Assembly (NCBI RefSeq): GCF_037975245.1 | Contig: NC_092574.1 | Coordinates: 8,961,713-9,025,712 of the forward strand | DNA: 64,000 bases | Source: Apostichopus japonicus | Lineage: Eukaryota; Echinodermata; Holothuroidea; Aspidochirotida; Stichopodidae | Direction: 5' to 3' | Shown: one piece after another, positions 11,345 to 21,540 of the stretch | How the letters are laid out: each line of letters begins with the position of its first letter | Position numbering within the stretch: position 1 is the stretch's first letter | Made by a program: the position numbers and the translations under genes | The notes under the pieces: generated by a model | What the model was told of the DNA's origin: nothing | What the model saw: the letters and a program-made list of their open reading frames with translations, nothing else | Database searches by the model: none

Positions 11345-13530
11345 AGCAGCTACAACATGACATACTCATATTGACCATTATCATGTGATGTCCAGTTATG
11401 AAGAAGAAACTAAAATAAAACTAAACAAACTTCAGAGACAAGAAACAAACAACATCACTCACACTAGGATATTGTTCACTAATTAACTGCAATAAGGTTT
11501 GCTCATTTAAGTGGGTACTGACAAAACAAATACTTCTACTACTTAAATACTTGTGATTATTAATCGATCGTAGAACAAATAGATTAAATTTCGGCAAGTA
11601 CGCTCAACCCTTGTTACAGAATATTGCTGTAAGGGCATCTGAACAACCTGAAGAACACTTTATAGAACTTAAGCTGAAGTTTAACGTATTAATGTTAAAT
11701 GAACTTACAGTAGGTGCTGCATGAAACGTAATTTACAGAAATCACGATTTCGATAAACGGTCCAACATTCAGGCACTTCTGACAACTACAAAAGAAGTCC
11801 CTAGGCTGTACAAATGATCCCACACACTGGTTTACCACTTAAACGCAGCGCAATGCCCATTGGCACGACTATTGCATGGCCTCGTTGTTTGCAAGAGAAA
11901 GAATCAAAGTGCAAACATTCCTATTTCGTGATGTATTACAATGGTTTGTATCGGCTACCTGTACATGTTCAGGTTATACTAATAGTCAGATATGGAGGCT
12001 TTAGTTATTCAACCAAATCACATCTCCAAGCTTGGAAACCTAAGCAAACTTTACACTGTTGTGAAGGCAGACCCCTGTGAAGAAAAGTGTAGCAAACTCG
12101 TAATAATCAAGTTTTCCTTCAAACCACACCACAGCAATTTACACACTTGTAGTTCATCTGTCGGTAATTTCAAAATGTCCAAGCTTGTCCAACTGAAAAA
12201 GATGTGCCACACTTATCCTGTGATCCTTCGAGAAGGCTGAACATCTTTATCAAATTTATGATCGAACAAATGAGAGCTTCATCTGAGAGATGCCCAAAAA
12301 GGTTTTATTATAGTAGGAACAGTGTCATAATCTGTAAAACGCCCCCCAAAAACTGCATTTTATTTATGGCTTTTATGCATCCAGACGTAAAGACTTTTGA
12401 TTAACATTGTACCTCCTGTGGTTACTTTAGCAAGAATTGTTCAACTTTTTTCAAGTTGCCAACTTACATGAAAGTTACTATCCTACTATTCAATCATTAT
12501 GCTGTGACACTAAGCCTTACCAAATTGACAAAGATGTGTGTGATGCGAAGTGTTAACTTGATTGTTAAGAAGTAGCAGCATTTCCTTATCATTGCCTCCA
12601 CTTCCTGATGGGTTAACAGAGTCAACGCCAGAATTCAGAGTTTCAATTTGGTACAGTTGTATTTTGAAGGACTACAGCTGGGGGGGGGGGGGGGGAGGTA
12701 TGCTGCTAGCTAGTTGCAAACAAAAATTTCCCACATGTACTGTAACCAAGAAGCACTGTGCATGTCTTTCTGTGCAATTATTTGAATCCAATGTTTTCCC
12801 AAGAGCAAATTGCAATAAAATTCCAATGTGTAGAGAGGGACAGTGGTTTCTTGTTCAAAGGGTTGAATATATGTGATGCTTACATCAAGTTTGTAATTCA
12901 ATTTGCTCTCATGTCTTGAATGCTTGTAATGGAATATATAATGCATTACTAAAAGTTACCTGAAATTGCCTCAGTTAAATGTGACATTTGATGTATGCAG
13001 GGCTTATTGTCTTGGAATCCTGCCAAGATTTCCATAAGACATGTCGGCGCCTACTGGCCAAACTATTATCGTACAGCTGTAGAGCGAAAGTTAGGCTTGT
13101 CATTTCACGCTGTGTGCGGAGCATTCGGGTGCCCTCATTGTTTTACAAAGAAACAGGAAGGAGGAATGTACATTTATATCTTTTGCCCTCTTATGTTTAG
13201 TACATTTTAGCTTCAACTTAGAAGAAGTCCTTGGTCATAATTTTGTGTAGGCCTACACTCATGTATGCTCCATGTTCACATGTAAACGGACAGTCTTGGA
13301 TATATTGTACCATTTAAATTGTAAAACAGTTCTGATAAACAGTCCTTTACCTTTCAAAAAACAAACGGAAACTGGCAACACTAATTTGAATATTTATGGC
13401 ATTTTATCTGACTTGCTAAGAAATGAAAAGTCTGCTCGCATATCTGTTGGTATTGATCACAAGCTCTGATGATAAAATATAATCATTATATATATATTCA
13501 CAATGGTGTGTGAGACAGCAGTATACTTAC
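11345..13530. other. intron 5, proximal part
   Basis: AT-rich DNA ending at the exon 5 donor. It contains a 17-base G homopolymer at about 12679-12695. Open frames near 11.8-12.9 kb have no family resemblance and no consistent splice sites. Confidence 0.4.
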
Positions 13531-13586
13531 CACTAAAACGCCTAAAAGCCTGTCAGTTCCGAACTCAAGAACAGGGGAGCATACAA
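13531..13586 (-). CDS. GAF-domain protein gene, exon 5
   Basis: A 56-bp exon with an excellent acceptor (CCTTTTTTCAG) and donor (GTG|GTAAGTAT). Two leading bases complete a valine codon begun in exon 4; 18 codons follow, VCSPVLEFGTDRLLGVLV, ending in phase 0. Only this frame is open. The pattern is the C-terminal GAF hairpin: a strand of small and hydrophobic residues ending in Pro-Val, a polar turn, and a Gly-Val-Leu-Val strand. Intron 4 upstream (13.1 kb) contains the whole DIRS-like element. Confidence 0.7.
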
Positions 13587-14090
13587 CTGAAAAAAGGAAA
13601 CATTAAAAGACAGGCATAATTGACTCGTTAATAACACTGGTTTACAGAACACCAAATTTGTATGTGAGTAAGTTTACTAAAGTATAGAGTTAGACAGATC
13701 TACAGGCAACTTGGAAACACATAAAATCTCATTTCAGGAAGAGATCAGGAAGAGAATTATTCTTCCATCAGATTTTACACTGAATAGTTCCGATTAATAT
13801 AATTTACAGTAAGCACAATCACTTTAAAGTTACTGCAACAACTATTGCAGCGAATATTTGTAAATTTATCTCATTTGTGTACACGTAAAAACAACAGTTT
13901 GAATGACTAAGTGATGACTAAAATTAGATGGTAACCACTTTAAGCCTCCTAGTTTTACCAAACATGTCATCCACATGGGTAAATAAATCTTCATTGAACG
14001 ATGATGCACGGCAAAGCACTCCAACTGCAGAAATTCAACTATTACTTTCCATATTCATTTTTAATTGCCTTTAATTATCTTCAAAATTGA

Positions 14091-14241
14091 TATTATAAAA
14101 CTTACTGGTTTATATATTTACGAGTGACCCACTTACCTGTCTCCCCACAACCTATGCACCGCATTCTACCGTGTCTAGAATGCCCTGGTAATCTTTTAAC
14201 ACTGTACACCCTCACTGGCCCAAATGGCCTTCCTTCATTTT
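14091..14241 (+). repeat. DIRS-like element, left inverted terminal repeat
   Basis: Positions 14128-14241 (114 bp) are, by my reading, an exact reverse complement of 20848-20961. The outermost 37 bases (TATTATAAAACTTACTGG onward) are specific to this end. The minus strand carries a perfect 5' splice-site consensus, CAGGTAAGTGGG, in the repeat. Confidence 0.88.
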
Positions 14242-14677
14242 GAGACCACTTTCCCACAAAGTGGCCCCTGACGCGACCTCGGGGAGGGTGGCGGGTAAAC
14301 CCTGCCACCCGCCGAGCTCGCCGAGAAGGAAAAATCTAACGCTAACAAAGACTGCTGACGCCTCCAGGCGGAGGGTGGAGCCCACCCTGAACAGTCGGGG
14401 TGGGGGTCCGCCCTCCGTCACCCCGTAGGCGTGCCTCCCCTTACACTAACAGAGGCCTAATTGAACAAGGGGACGAGGCCCATACTACCTTAGATGGTAA
14501 AGAGTAACCTGGTAAACCGAACTAAGGAAACAACACCCACCGATAGACAAGTAGCCGCAGGCGACCCAGGGGGTGGCGATGTCTATCGACGAAACGCGAG
14601 GAGTCATGAGTCAGGTCGAACGACCGCTCCCCCGTCCGGCTGCGTCCCACCTCCCTCGGGGGAGGGTGGCGGGAAAT
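14242..14677. other. DIRS-like element, 3' non-coding segment
   Basis: GC-rich DNA between the left ITR and the ICR. It contains two copies of a GGGGAGGGTGGCGGG word (14280, 14659), each beside a complementary CC-rich word, so both can fold. No intact open frame. Confidence 0.55.
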
Positions 14678-14777
14678 GGAGACAGGTAAGTGGGTCACTC
14701 GTAAATATATAAACCAGTAAGTTTTATAATATTTACTTCGTTCCCCACTTACCTGTCTCCCCACAACCTATGCACCG
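14678..14777 (+). repeat. DIRS-like element, internal complementary region
   Basis: Positions 14678-14731 are the exact reverse complement of the left terminus 14091-14144. Positions 14732-14777 are the exact reverse complement of the right terminus 20928-20973. The two outer ends are therefore joined head to tail in one internal block, as in the DIRS-1 ICR, thought to template the circular intermediate. Confidence 0.9.
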
Positions 14778-15757
14778 AGTGGCACTGTCCGATGGTGGGA
14801 GGCCCGAGGGGTGGGACCCCCCGGAGCTCGTATCATCGAGCGACCAAAGCAAAATCGGCCTGTGATATGTCCGATAAGTAGCAGGCGACAAAGCGATTGG
14901 AGTCTTCCACGCCGTCGTCTTGCAGATGTCCACTATTGGAAAACCTGCGAACAGGGCTGTAGAAGCAGTGAAACCCCTGCTGTTGTGAGCCGTGGATCTG
15001 CCTGGACCTGTAGCCAGAGGGCGGACGGCTTCCACCAAACAGCGGGACAAGGTATCCTCCCAGGCTGCTGAGTGGGGCACTCGAAGGAGGAAGAACAGAG
15101 ATGTCGAAGTACCCAAGAGATCTTGTGTTCTGTTGAGGTACCACTTCAGTGCCCTAATGGGAAACCATACTGTAGTCTGTCCTCGGGGATCAAAGAGAAG
15201 GTCTTGATCTCTGGGATGATGATGTCTCCCGGTAGGAGAGCCCAAACCTGGTTCTAGCGAAGAAGGAGGGGTCGAGAACTATCAGCATCCCACAAACCGT
15301 AGGACTGAAGGCACCTTAGTCAAGGCGAGCCGTTGCTGCCTGGCGTGGAGCCGTAGGGGAAGCCCCTGATGGAAGGCGGCAACAGCCGAACGAAAGTTTT
15401 TGATCGTCTAAACCCTGCCTCCCTTCTTGGAACAGTGGGTAAGGAGTCGGCGATCAAGGTTAGAAAGGCCATGGTAGGCAGAGTCTGTCTCGTTCGGCAT
15501 ACTCCGAATCTCCGTAGGCAGAAAACGTAAGTACCAAGGTTGTTCTCACTCTGGCGGCCAAAGTCCTTTCTGTCTAAGGAAACACCAGACAATTTCCAGG
15601 CACCTAATTGTAGGCCCTTGCTGTCCGGGTGAGCCAGCGCCCCGTCTATGGGACAACCGACTGTGGTTTGTCCGGCAGGATCGCTGGCTCGTCCGCTAGG
15701 AGCTGGATAACTTTTGCCCGAACCGGGGTCAGCGGGGCCACTATGATGGCTGACCAT
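14778..15757 (-). pseudogene. tyrosine recombinase of the DIRS-like element, decayed
   Basis: Two minus-strand pieces in different frames. The upstream piece (15757-15320) matches the N-terminal core-binding part of DIRS recombinases (LQLGAWKLSG, then MAFLTLIADSLPTV). The downstream piece (15245 to about 14840) has the catalytic C-terminal part: IRALKWYLNRT, a polar segment LSRCLVEAVRPL, the H-x-x-R box as AHNSRGFTAS, then FPIVDICKTTAWKTP with tyrosines just after (ATYRTY). Between them are stops, and about 100 residues that should include the first catalytic arginine are not found. This enzyme class integrates the circular double-stranded product. The copy cannot be active. Confidence 0.75.
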
Positions 15758-15923
15758 GCCAAGAGGGGGAAGATGTAAGCTTCCGGTCCGTTTCGCGACA
15801 GGGACCTGGCGTTATGTGGAAGGCCTGCGGGTGGGCCGCCTGAACAAAGATGAGCAGCCCATTGTTGCCCTGTGTCGCAATCAGGTCTATCAGAGGTCTG
15901 CTGAACATGTGGAAAAACCTACT

Positions 15924-16240
15924 TCATGTTCGTTGCAAAAGGGTCCACTCGTCAGGGTGGAGCTGTCCCCTGGGCAGAGCATCGGCCATCACATTCTCCT
16001 TTCTGGCTATCTGAGAGACTTGTAGGGCCATGCTAGATTCTGTAGCTGTGGTGAGGGTCTCCCTTGCCAGACGGCAATATCTCTCTGACCTGGTGCCGCC
16101 ATGTCTGTTGACGTAGCTACAGTATGTTACCACCGTCGTGTTGTCTGAGAGGATGGTAGTCAAAAGCCCTGTACCTGGGCGCCGGAGGGCTCCAGAGAGC
16201 CCAACCCTGTGTATCTGCTGCTAAAGAAGTCAAGGACAGC
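15924..16240 (-). pseudogene. RNase H domain of the DIRS-like element, partial
   Basis: The frame reads ILSDNTTVVTY, VNRHGGTRSERYCRLARE, then LQVSQIARKENVMADALP and HPDEWTLLQ. This is the characteristic end of the RNase H domain in DIRS and Ngaro pol proteins (T/S-D-N active-site aspartate, HGGTRS, NVMADALSR with the final aspartate). Upstream, an LAADTQGWAL-like segment in another frame may be the first active-site block. Only the C-terminal half is convincing. Reverse transcriptase should lie to the right but homology stops near 16430. Confidence 0.75.
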
Positions 16241-16529
16241 GGCCTGCTTGGTGACCTTGTTAGTGCTTGCAGGACAGCCGCACTCGCAGTACTGATTCAA
16301 TACCACAGTACCGTTGATGACTCCTTCAGTTATCAACCCGTTGCAATCAGAAAACTCTGAAGAAAAGGAATGTCCTGATGATGCTAAGCTGTACCCTGTA
16401 GGGAGGTTTAATGGAGGTTCTTTCCATGCTAAAAAATATTAATCATAATATTGGGGAAAGAAAAGGCGTAGACCTATTGAAAGATAATGATGCCTGAGGC
16501 GCCTAACAATATTACTCCGGTCAACGAAA

Positions 16530-16685
16530 ACCTGTCAAGCATAGAGACAAGTATCTTCTGGATGGGAAGCTGCACTGACAAAAAAGTGCCTTGCCCAAGG
16601 AAACAACTGAATGATCCGGCCAGGACTCAAACCTGCAAGCCTTAGATCACCAGTCCACTGCCTTCACCACTTGACCACAGTACTC
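16530..16685 (-). mobile_element. tRNA-derived SINE-like element
   Basis: Read on the minus strand it begins TGGTCAAGTGGT (A-box type, 16677-16666) and about 35 bp later has GGTTTGAGTCC (B-box type, 16633-16623). It then continues into a CCTTGGGCAAGGCACTT block like the body of several animal SINEs. No target-site duplication was identified. It lies inside the DIRS-like element, so it inserted later or was carried along. Confidence 0.55.
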
Positions 16686-17029
16686 TCTAAAAATGAGTAC
16701 TGAAGGTACAGAATCTCACTCTGCTGAGTGAGTACGGAATCTTAAACAATGCTGCCCTGCTACAAAAAATGAGACTGAGTACTGAATGGATAGTTTGCTT
16801 CATCAGAATCTTAAACAAAGCTACAATGCTACTGTTTATGTGACTCCTACAATTATATGTATGTATTTAAGAACGTATTTAGGATCATCTTGCAAGTAGG
16901 AACATGAGAAGAAGCCTCACTGGCTTAACCAAGCTGCAAGCTGACTGAAGTCAGTCTCTTACATACAAATTTAACGTCCATGATTATGAAAAGTCAACAA
17001 CTCTGTAGCTGGACAACATACATTAATCT

Positions 17030-17100
17030 TGGGGTGGCCTGAATCGGGGACCTTATGAGTGAAAGGCTTTAACCCTGAGCTAACTGAGCTATAGACCTAC
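17030..17100 (-). repeat. degenerate tRNA-like sequence
   Basis: Minus strand: GGTCTATAGCTCAGTTAG followed by a stem region with CTCATAA, which could be a CAT anticodon loop, then GGTCCCCGATTCAGG in the B-box position. The acceptor and T stems do not pair well, so this is a SINE head or tRNA pseudogene, not a functional tRNA. Confidence 0.35.
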
Positions 17101-17214
17101 TCATCAGAAACAAACTCCCAACAGGGGCTGTGAAGATGGTGAGAGGGTGGGTTTGTAGAAAATCCACCTCATAAATCCCTGGCTGCTTAACGGAGCCCGG
17201 GGAGTTACTCAGCA

Positions 17215-17460
17215 AACACAAAAGCGTTACTAAGCATGTAGTGTTTTGTTATGACAACGTTATGAGTGGTGTAAGAGGTATGTCACCGAAAACGTTTTCA
17301 GGCTCATATTTCAAAACGATTTACGTTAAGACAATAATATAACATTAATACAACATTAATATCTCATAGAAACGTTATGTCGACGTTTTTACCACACCAC
17401 ATTTAACGTAATAAACACGTAATAAATGTTATGATAACGTACCCGTTACTCCTCAAATCT
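17215..17460. repeat. AACGTT-rich inverted segment
   Basis: AACGTT/ACGTTAT words recur in both orientations with GTGGTGTAA on the left and TTACCACACCAC on the right, suggesting the arms of a small decayed inverted-repeat element. Borders and target duplication could not be fixed. Confidence 0.35.
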
Positions 17461-17868
17461 CTCCATGTCGAGACGTGTCAATTTCGTAGTGTAGTACAGT
17501 AGAAGTATCCAACTTCCTATTGAAACCACCTAGCGCATAGCCACGACTAGGCTATCAGGTGCTACGAAATGCAACTGTGCTTAAAATGTCGGGAACATCG
17601 AACATTATTCACGAAGCGCATACTGTATGCTCGGAGCGCGTTAGCGCTTGTACCTTTGTTGGGGTTTTATCCTACCCCTTTTCCAACTTACTACTAACGC
17701 GTTTGTCTTGGAAATTCACCCAAAAAATAGAGAGAGAGGTTTATTCCATGGGATCGCTCACGTAGTCGACAGCTCGTTGCAGCAAACGTTGAGCTTACAC
17801 GTGTCAATCCAGGTGACTGCTTGGCCCCCCCTCCTCTCATAACAAATACACAGCGCGGGAATATTGTC

Positions 17869-17956
17869 TTGGCAGTTTGCCAAGACTCTTGGAAGGCTTC
17901 GTTTTCCTGGCACTTTGCCAAGCTTCGAGAACGTTCTCTTCTTGGCAGGTTGCCAA
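17869..17956. promoter_or_regulatory. cluster of three NFI-type palindromes
   Basis: Three copies of TTGGC-N5-GCCAA, the nuclear factor I palindrome: TTGGCAGTTTGCCAA (17869-17883), CTGGCACTTTGCCAA (17907-17921, one mismatch) and TTGGCAGGTTGCCAA (17942-17956). Spacing is 38 and 35 bp. They lie inside the DIRS-like element. Confidence 0.5.
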
Positions 17957-18439
17957 GGTACTAAGTAACGAGACTGTACTAGAATCGCTTCAGTTTGCGC
18001 CTTTTAACATGCTCTGGAGGGGGTTCCACCAGCGTTTTAAACAACAAAACATAAGCAAGGTTTCAAACCTAGACATATGGCGATGAATTATAACGAGAGA
18101 GAAATATAATTAGCGAGGAGAATATGACCCATGAATGCACAGGAAATCTATGTCATGTCCTGGTTTCTGCTGGTACTTATTAAACACACATTCGGGATGT
18201 GTAATGATAAATGGTGTAGCGATTGCAGTGTCTTTCCGCAATTGATTCGAACCTGTCGTCGCAGCTCAAGCTGCTAGTTCCGGGGGGCAACACTCCCCTG
18301 ATGAAAGAGACTCTTCCCCCTCTTGGAGGCGGGATTAACTTTGAGGCTGGGGATAAGTATATCTCCGTTTGCCGTGGGAACCTCGCTCCAGCCGGCTTTC
18401 CTTTCGGATTGGGCGTTTGCCCTTACTACCCCGTTCTGG

Positions 18440-19300
18440 GGGCCCAGCAGTTGTTGATCTCATCGGTTCCCTGCTCCGGGACCGACTCCTGGGATCCGGA
18501 GTGGAACCTCGGTTCCGCACTCCCTGTGAGGTCTCGCTGGACCCGTGGTCTCTCGAAGCCCATCTCTGTGTGCGTACCTAGCCGGGTACCACTCCTCTCG
18601 ACCCGGACATTCTGTCCATTCCGGTCGGAATTTCAAATGGGCTATTTATTGGCCTTGAGCCTTGCCCTTGCCTTCCCCCTTGGTCATAGAATCCGGACGG
18701 TGCCGGGACCTTGGGGGGCAATATCTCTTTCTCCTCTCTCTCTCTCTCTCCTCCGGCCTCTCTCGCCGGACTCGGGCTCCCGGAGCCTATCTCTGTGTGC
18801 GTACCACGCCGGGTACCACTCTCCTCGACCCGGACATTCCGTCCGTTCCGGTCGGAACTTCTAAAGGGCTTTTTATTGGCCTTGAGCCTAGCCTTCCTTG
18901 GGTCGGAGGGGAACGTCTGTTCCGGGCTCCTTCTGAGGTCTCGCCGGACCCTGGCTCTCCGGAGCCCCTCTCTTTGCGCGCACCACAACGGGTGCCGCTC
19001 TCTGCGACCCGGACGGACTGTCCGCTCTGGCCGTCTTTGTCATGGGCTTTTGGTTGGCCTTGAGCCTTGCCCTTGCCCTAGCCCTTGGTGGTACATCCGG
19101 ACAGCGCCGGCACCTTGGGTGGCAAAATCTGCATCTCTCTCTCTCTCACATGGGCTTTTGGTTGGCCTTGAGCCTTGCCCTTGCCCCAGCCCTTGGTGGT
19201 ACATCCGGACAGCGCCGGCACCTTGGGTGGCAAATCTCCATCTCTCTCTCTCTCTCTCTTCTCCGGCCCTCTCCTGGCCTCTCTCCATCTCAACTCCCAC
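18440..19300 (+). repeat. GC-rich tandem repeat with CT microsatellites
   Basis: Degenerate units with landmarks ATCTCTGTGTGCGTACC, CCCGGACATTC, TTATTGGCCTTGAGCC and GACGGTGCCGGGACC recur at spacings of about 229, 179 and 108 bp, separated by (CT)n runs (18728-18752, 19135-19147, 19242-19260). The array is far richer in GC than its surroundings. On the minus strand a single frame is open from 19438 to 18335 apart from stops near 19035 and 18550, and reads repeats such as GLGQGQGSRP. This could be a decayed gag-like reading frame of the element or simply low stop content. Confidence 0.7.
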
Positions 19301-19620
19301 CAACTCTCTCACTTCCTCTTCATCTCCTGTCTCTCCTCCGATTCCCTCCAGGGGAACTGTGGGTTCGGTGATAGATCTAACCTGTCCCGGCCTGCTAGCC
19401 AGGTGTCGATGTGCTGCCACTGTCTGGTGTGAAAACAAAACAGACTAGACAGAGGTCTCGGAACAGTTCACACATTTAAGGTGGCTTCGAGACATGTCTG
19501 AGAAACCCACGTTAAGGAGAGACTAACAGCAAATAGTCTAACGTATCAAACGGAACGACTATAAGGAGGAAGTAGGGTGGGAGTATGCTAACAGAGAGTA
19601 AAGTTACGTGACAAAAACAA
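19301..19620. other. segment between the GC repeat and the hairpin array
   Basis: Moderately GC-rich, no repeat structure seen, part of the DIRS-like insertion by position. Confidence 0.35.
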
Positions 19621-20612
19621 CGCGCCCCGCTAGAGGCTCGCGGCTTACAAGGTACGCTACAATAGTGAAAAACTTCCCACACTTAGAAGCGAACACGTAA
19701 CCAGAATACATGAAGGAAAAGGACGAAGCATGTAAACAAGGGAGAGAACCCCTCTATCCGCGTACAGAGCGGGAAGGGAGGAACAAGGCTACGAGATACG
19801 CCCCAAGTGAAAACTCCCGACACTTAGGAGGTGCACGAGTAGCGAAACCCATGGAGAACATGAAAATATGTACAAATATATGAAGGTTCAAACAAGAACA
19901 ACAACAACGTAATCGAACCGCCTAGTATTGGATAGGAGTTCGCGGCTTACAAGATACGTTACAAGGAGAAACACTTCCGACATATGGAAGCAACGTAACT
20001 AAACATATATGCATCGAAAACTTGTAAAAGGAGGAAACATGTATATAAGGGAGAGAACCCCCTAACCGCGAACCAGCGGAGGGGGGAACAAGGCTACGAG
20101 GTACACCCCAAGTCATGAGACTCAGGGCGCGCACGTAGCAACAACTGGAGGAAACATGAAAATATACAACAATATATGAAATCAAGGATACTCCCGTCTT
20201 AACATGAAAAACAACGAAACGAGCCGACTATCTCGACTAGTTAGGAGATATCGGAACGTGGCTACAACTACGCTACAAAAGTGAAAACCCACACTGAAAG
20301 CGTAAAAATTAACGAAGTACATGAAAGCAAAACATCTTATGCTAAGTAAGAAAAGCTGAAACACATGTACATACGGAAAAACATGCCTATCCGCGTAAAC
20401 AAGGCGGTATAGGCAACGCTACAAATTACGCTACAAGGGGAAAACCCACACAAAGGCGTAAGAAGTAACGAAGGTACATGAAACAAGCAAAACATATTAT
20501 CTTTTAAAGTAAGAAAAGCTGAAACATGTACATACGAAAATATATGCCTATCCGCGTAAACAAGGCGGTATAGGCAACGAACGAAGTAGTCTCGCAGAGC
20601 TACTACCTGTTA
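19621..20612 (+). repeat. tandem array of hairpin-bearing units, about 150 bp each
   Basis: Six or seven units share GGCTAC-AA-TACGCTACAAG, GTGAAAAC, then CACAC, GCG and ACGTA words. Before the conserved box each unit has a short inverted repeat whose arms differ between units yet still pair: CCTATCCGC/GCGGTATAGG (20386-20413 and 20547-20574), CCCCCT..CCGC/GCGGAGGGGG (20058-20085), CCGACTATCTC/GAGATATCGG (20224-20253), CGAAC..CCTA/TAGG.GTTCG (19914-19942), AGTAG/CTACT (20585-20604). A second small stem, CTTC/GAAG in some units and CTCC/GGAG in another, lies in the conserved part. The array is non-coding and lies near the 5' end of the element. Confidence 0.7.
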
Positions 20613-20847
20613 CCCTAAAAACGTTACGTAAGAAAAAACGAACGCATGGGCGAGAGTGTACACTAAAAACAGCCCCCAAAAACACCCTTCCCTACAAGAA
20701 AAGGATACTTATCAGGCTGGAAAAGATCCTTGGAAGTGCAGAAGTCCTGATAGGAAACTTCTAGAGTATAAATCCAAGGTAATCCGGGCGAATTTCGCGA
20801 AAATTTTTCTAACTCCGAAAAACACATTGAGACACTTTGTGGGTAGA
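20613..20847. other. DIRS-like element, 5' internal segment
   Basis: Between the hairpin array and the right ITR. Low complexity at 20665-20700; no open frame with family resemblance. Confidence 0.4.
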
Positions 20848-20973
20848 AAAATGAAGGAAGGCCATTTGGGCCAGTGAGGGTGTACAGTGTTAAAAGATTA
20901 CCAGGGCATTCTAGACACGGTAGAATGCGGTGCATAGGTTGTGGGGAGACAGGTAAGTGGGGAACGAAGTAAA
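20848..20973 (+). repeat. DIRS-like element, right inverted terminal repeat
   Basis: 20848-20961 is the reverse complement of 14128-14241; the outer 12 bases (GAACGAAGTAAA) are end-specific. It contains CAGGTAAGTGGG on the plus strand, a consensus 5' splice site. Confidence 0.88.
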
Positions 20974-21540
20974 TTAAGAACACAAACGGTCTCAGGTACG
21001 AGGCTTGCATTTAACTAAATTTCTTACATTATCATTTTATCTCCTTTTTCACCTTTAGGTCATTACTAATGTACGGTTGACCTTGTTTAGTTTTTATTTT
21101 GCAACAATAACAAAAGTCAATTTAACCCTACTGTACTTTCTTCTTTAATTTTAACTATGTATCGGATCAGTAAATGTAACAATTTAATTGTCAAAACCAA
21201 AACTACAGTATAAATACAATATTTGACTTTAACTTTTTAATTGCCTTTTTTTTAAATTGACTTTTTAATTGCCTTTAATTATCTTCAAAATTGATTAAGA
21301 ACACAAAAGGTCTCAAGTACGAGGCTTGCCTTTAACTAAATTTCTTTCATTATCATTTATTTCCTTTTCACATTTAGGTCATTACTAATGTACGGTTGAC
21401 CTTGTTTAGTTTTTATTTTGCACCAATAACAAAAAGTCAATGTAACCCTACTGTACTTTCTACTCTAATTTTAACTATGTATCAGATCAGTAAATGTAAC
21501 AATTTAATTGTCAAAACCAAGACTACATTATAAACATAAT
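20974..21540 (+). repeat. about 320-bp tandem duplication holding the empty site
   Basis: Copy 1 is 14057-14090 plus 20974-21260, split by the DIRS-like insertion. Copy 2 is 21261-21540 and is uninterrupted at TTGATTAAGAAC (21291-21302). Shared landmarks include GTACGAGGCTTGC, GTCATTACTAATGTACGG and GTCAAAACCAA. The copies differ by scattered substitutions and small indels, so the duplication is older than, or independent of, the insertion. Confidence 0.88.

Larger units (their letters stand above)
14091..20973 (-). mobile_element. DIRS-like tyrosine-recombinase retrotransposon
   Basis: A 6,883-bp insertion in intron 4 of the GAF gene, on the same strand. It has inverted terminal repeats, an internal complementary region (ICR) just inside its 3' end and remnants of an RNase H and a tyrosine recombinase reading leftward. 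That layout defines the DIRS group, which makes no long target duplication. The flanks TTGA and TTAAG are contiguous in a tandem paralogue at 21291-21298, giving exact borders with a shared AT dinucleotide. I cannot find the reverse-transcriptase domain expected right of the RNase H. The middle (16.4-20.6 kb) is filled with SINE-like, GC-rich and hairpin repeats, so the copy is a composite or non-autonomous derivative. Confidence 0.82.

Noticed and set aside
18223-19448. 213- and 245-codon plus-strand open frames
   Set aside because: They run through a GC- and CT-rich tandem repeat with few stop triplets and give low-complexity peptides.
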